Assembly (NCBI RefSeq): GCF_964204645.1
Contig: NC_134026.1
Span: forward strand, 15,704,650 to 15,768,649
Reading direction: 5' to 3'
DNA: 64,000 nt
From: Tubulanus polymorphus
Lineage: Eukaryota > Nemertea > Palaeonemertea > Tubulaniformes > Tubulanidae
Below, piece after piece: positions 60,168 to 64,000 of the stretch. Under the pieces are notes generated by a model. The model worked only from the letters and a program-made list of their open reading frames with translations, did no database searches and was not told the origin of the DNA. The translations under genes and the position numbers were made by a program. Positions within the stretch are counted from its first letter, which is position 1. Each line of letters starts with the position of its first letter.

Positions 60168-61115
60168 ATCACCTGCTGAATAATATCAGAGCCAGATTCT
60201 TGATACCTAGTTGCAGAGAAGCAGTCAAGGGTTACAAGCACAAATGCTTTGGCTGTAAAAGGCGACGATCAAAAGCTTCCGAACAGATTATGGCACCACT
60301 GCCAAATTATCATTTAGATATACCACTGTGGACTACGAAGGGCCATTCATAACTAAACAAGGAAGAGGGCGCTTTAGGCTAAAGAGATATCTTTGTTTAT
60401 TTACATGTCTGTCGTTGAGAGCTGTACATCTAGAAATAGCTTCTGATATGGAAACAGACACCTTTCTACCAGCGTTCTTTCGATTTTGTCATCGTCACGA
60501 CAAGCCTGAATTAGTGATATCTGACAACGGTACGAATTTTGTCGGCGCTGATAGGGAATTAAGAGAATTATTTGATCGTCTACAAAAAACGAAAATTATC
60601 GACACAGCTGCGACAAAAGGCATCGAATGGAAATTCAACGCTCCACAGGCCCCACACTTAAGTGGAGTTTTTGAGTCGATGGTGAAAGCAGCAAAGCAAG
60701 CTATAAAATCTGTGTTGACCAATGCCTAGATAACAGTTGAAGAATTACTAACCGCCACGACATGTGCAGAAGGAATTCTGAATTCTCGGCCATTACCAGA
60801 ACTTAAAGCCAATTCAGATAACATAAATGTTCTAACTCCGAATCATTTCATAATTGGTCAGTGTGGGGGTCAAATTTCCCCTGTATTTCCAATCTGTAGT
60901 AAATAATCCGAGAGATGGAGAAGCGTTAAAGAACTAGTTTTACATTTTTGGCGCCGTTGGCAAACGATGTAGTTATTATCGATGGCGATTTGTCACGTAG
61001 AAATTGGCTCTAGGTCTTGTTACAGAAGTATATATCGGGAAAGATGGTAATATACGCGTCGCTCAGGTGAAGGTCAACGGTAAATTGTAAAAACGATCAA
61101 TCAGTAGACTATACC
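60168..61115 (+). pseudogene. pol: BEL/Pao integrase and pol C-terminus
   Basis: A zinc-binding part (REAVKGYKHKCFGCKRRR) is followed by the DDE core: VDYEGPF, VISDNGTNFVGA and GVFESMVKAAKQAI hold the two aspartates and the glutamate (60328-60729). Then NSRPLPEL and NVLTPNHFIIG, and the C-terminal WR..VKELVLHFWRRW domain. Frameshifts flank the core and a stop follows at 60729. This is a separate insertion from the minus-strand element at 7206-16565; the pol end is interrupted at 61115 and resumes at 63050. Confidence 0.9.
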
Positions 61116-63043
61116 CATGGTTCCCACACTTCCTTGTTAATAAAATTCCCACATTTTTCCCAAATCATTTCTCATTACTCCCAAATGCAAATGTCAGGAG
61201 ATCCTAGGTGGACTCGGCATTTTGCAATTGACGTTATGCAGGGAGAGCTAGATCTTCAGTGTGCTATTCACCAAAACAGGATTTCCTCCATGACCTGGGG
61301 CAAGTCCTTCTTGTTACCTTTGTTGTAGAAAAAAGTTAACAATGAGGTAGGTCGGACAGCAAGATTTTAAAGAAACTTTCATGGAAAAGAATTCAAAAAC
61401 AGCCTATTGGAATTCTGATCTATCATGTACTTGACTAGAGAATAGATTTATGATTATCATTTTTTATTACAAAAAATAGAAAAACCAAAATTGAATTAAT
61501 TTTTGCTCATTCCAGCTGATGTAGTCTTACAGACTTTGCATTTAGCAAAACTTTTGTCAGCTTGATCTTCTTGCAATCAGTCCTTGAAATCATCGATTGT
61601 TTGCCATGTCAGCTGAAACGTGCAAGGCATTGTCGCTGAAATTAGAAAAAATATGGAACAATGTTGAGCAAATGTATGAGAATGCGATCCACTGGATACA
61701 GTCTACTCTCAAAGTTGCAGAGAACCCACATGATAAATAAATGGGGAGCACCATAACAAATCCAATTAAAACTAACCAAATGACCTAGAAAGGGCAATGT
61801 GATTAATTATAACTAGTTTGAAAGAGTTCACAGACTGATCATAAAAGCCAACTGCTAGCTGTACCAAAATCTGGGCCTGGGCTAGTCTGACGGATGGCCA
61901 AGTGGAACAGCGAAAAGATTTAGCCGCCTGTTATCCATTCTGAAACTGTATAAAACATATAATCTAAGAAAGCAAGAATTCAACTATTTTGAAATGAACT
62001 ATACTTTTAATTGAGAAGAAAGGCAGCTGAGACACAAATTTGCAAGATCGATTTCAACAGGTTTTCAAAAATGCGATTTACACAGTTATGTTTCAATATC
62101 ATTAGTAAAAATGAAATGACAATTATGGGCCACCGTACTTTGCGGTTAATTCAATATTTTACCGCCAAACCATCAACATGTGTTATTTGTGTCAAGCACC
62201 TCCACTGAATATTTAGGCAGAAAAAATATATAATTTCCCTGGAAATATTGGGTTTGAGCAATGCCTAAGTGTCTGCAACTAGCTGGTTTCAAATAAGCTG
62301 GGCCCTGCCTAATTGGTGTCGAGAAATGTTACCAGTGACAACAATAAAAAAATGAAACTAAATTGTAGGCCAGGAATTTTCTTGTTTGGAATATTAATAC
62401 ACATGTTAATATGGACGCAGCATGTATATCAGTTATCAGTTATATCAGCATGTATATCAGTGTGAAGACGTAGTCTATATCTTCACACAAAAAATCAATA
62501 CTGTGCCATTCATTCATCATTACACTCGCAGTACAGGGATTGTATTCACAGGCGCACGACGATGTTTCTTATGAACGAACGCATTTTTGAAAATGCCTAC
62601 AAGTGGAGAGAAGTGCTTGATTGAAACTTCAATCTTTCATCATAATATTACTATTGGAATGTAAATAAATTTGATCATCTATTTTGAATGAGAAGATTGT
62701 ATTTACCACTAACTTGACGCTGTTTTCCTTCTATTTTCACCTGGATATCTTTCAACTTCTCTCGCCGATGAACAGACACGCACACAGTACAGAGGTGAAC
62801 AAAAGCACGTGGAACATCGTTAGTTCAAGCCGCAAAACATATACTCGTGAAAATACAAACCCTGGCTGGAATCGGTCTCTTGGAATCATTGAATATCTTT
62901 TCATTTTTAAACGACTGGCCATTTTTCCCAACTTTTCCCTAATTTGGTGGGATTTTAAAAAATTCCCTTTTATTTCCCAACCGGGAAATCTGATTAGAAA
63001 ATTCCCAAGTTTTTCCTGTTTTCCCGGTAGTGTATGAACCATG
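61116..63043. mobile_element. CATGGTTCC-family DNA element with 6-bp target duplication (TATACC)
   Basis: 1.93 kb. Ends CATGGTTCCCACAC and, inverted, CATGGTTCATACAC; TATACC directly outside both (61110-61115, 63044-63049). Terminal regions are rich in TTCCCA words as in the 329-bp relative at 47735-48063. The interior has no long frame and no transposase motif that I recognise, so it looks like a larger deletion derivative. Confidence 0.85.
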
Positions 63044-63049
63044 TATACC

Positions 63050-63340
63050 AACTGGTAGAAGCTTAATAGTATGTGTTCGGTTGGTAGTGGCTTGAGTCCA
63101 GTTTACCGCACTCAGGAAAAGAATAGTAAGACTCTCCTTCCCTCCACTGGTCTTGGGGTCACAGTTTAGGCAACCGGGAGTAACCCCTGTAGCCTACCAT
63201 ATGTATGGGTTACTACAGTGCTGGCCTGGCGACCAGGGTGAAGAAAGTTAATGGTTGTGCTGGCCCGGCGACCGGGGCGAAGTGGATCTCTACTCGAACT
63301 ATAATTTATAATTAATGAAATTCATTATATTACAAGGTTA
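63050..63340 (+). pseudogene. End of BEL/Pao pol and possible LTR
   Basis: Without the 61116-63043 insertion the pol frame (..SISRLY) continues for a few codons to a stop at about 63065. 63080-63300, with CCTGGCGACCAGGG and a similar CCCGGCGACCGGGG, may be LTR sequence but cannot be confirmed. Confidence 0.5.
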
Positions 63341-63674
63341 AAGGCCTTTTTATGAACCAGCAAAATCGAAATAGATTAGCTATTTAGATTATATAGCCGA
63401 TTAGTGTCAATTAGCATAACCGGGTATGTTGGTTGATAAAAACGCCAGGTAGAAATTATTCAATTATGGCCTACTCAGCAGCGACTTCTACCGAGAACAC
63501 CATATCGGTTGGATTAGATAATCGGCATACTTGCTCGCCGAGCGAGTATGCTGAGTATGCTAATCGATTATGATAACCAATGTTCATAAAAATGACGGAT
63601 TATGACATAATCCATGCTCATAAAAACATTTTGCATACTCGAATATACTAATCGAGTGTTCATAAAAAGGCCTT
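63341..63674. mobile_element. MITE with AAGGCCTTTTTATGAAC ends
   Basis: 334 bp with perfect 17-bp inverted ends and further inverted words inside (ATAATCGATTAGCAT-like, TTTTTATGAGC). Adjacent bases would allow a TTAA duplication but the ends overlap it, so the target site is ambiguous. Confidence 0.8.
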
Positions 63675-64000
63675 AAGTTGAGTTAAATTTAGTTTAGGCG
63701 TTAAAGGACATTTTAGTTCCAAGATATATAATTTAGTAGTTAATTTAGTAGTTTCTATCGTGCTCAGCTTAAATTTCAATGTAATGTACTTGTTTATTCT
63801 TTTTCTGATTTAGCGCTCGTAAATCATTGAAGTAAGTGTAATCAAGTTAGCTTTCATTTTGTTTACTATGCATCTCGTTGCAAATTTATTTCATAGTAAA
63901 CAATTACTTGCGATAGATGCATTTTAGGCAGCTAGTGCAGAAATACAGATAATGTGTTAGTTCATGAATGACTCACTGCTGATTTTACATTCATATATTA
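63675..64000. other. No recognised feature
   Basis: Non-coding DNA to the end of the window. Confidence 0.5.

Overview
This window reads as intron and intergenic DNA of an AT-rich animal genome, most likely a marine invertebrate; the sequence does not fix the phylum. There are no operons, rRNA or tRNA genes. The only host gene I can support is the last coding exon of a spermine/polyamine oxidase (minus strand, 56863-57039), with a splice acceptor and the family's C-terminal FAD-binding motif. Almost everything else is mobile DNA, often nested two or three deep.

Layout. 1-3245: a Helentron-like (DINE/pearl-type) element ending at 1276, a 31-bp hairpin-bearing satellite, and a foldback MITE with a 7-bp target duplication. 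3452-4312: a decayed non-LTR reverse transcriptase fragment next to a degenerate TTCGAAC array; the pair recurs at 49762-50320. 4490-6372: a decayed piece of a virus-like element (small plus-strand ORFs converging on a minus-strand DNA polymerase B fragment). 7206-16565: one minus-strand BEL/Pao retrotransposon cut by two insertions, one a Helentron-like element that itself carries another insertion, the other a 2.1-kb block holding a minisatellite between inverted 8-bp arrays. 16580-17050: a zinc-finger-like ORF remnant.

17270-36449 is the centrepiece: a virus-like integrated element of about 10 kb, excluding a later 9-kb insertion. Both ends are palindromes. Protein-primed-type DNA polymerase B N-termini lie at both ends facing inward, and small membrane and coiled-coil proteins and a capsid-like protein lie between. 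It resembles Polinton/Maverick-type elements in its polymerase, but no integrase, ATPase or protease is visible. It sits inside a Gypsy retrotransposon whose LTR fragment (17237) and truncated pol plus LTR (36450-38181) flank it. The capsid-like gene is interrupted near its 3' end by an array of Penelope-like elements (21379-30467): three head-to-tail copies plus one inverted partial copy, all bounded by a single 12-bp target duplication. One Penelope copy has an intact 800-residue RT plus GIY-YIG ORF.

38182-64000 is host intron or intergenic DNA with dispersed elements: two piggyBac-like MITEs, several Helentron-like copies, four TIR elements with 6-bp target duplications (one copy has a single mismatch), a hAT-like element nested in another TIR element, a solo Penelope-type 3' end with a hammerhead-like motif, the oxidase exon, and a plus-strand BEL/Pao integrase fragment interrupted by a 1.9-kb DNA transposon.

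Most coding features are broken. Apparent frameshifts in homopolymers could be decay or sequencing error; raw reads would decide.
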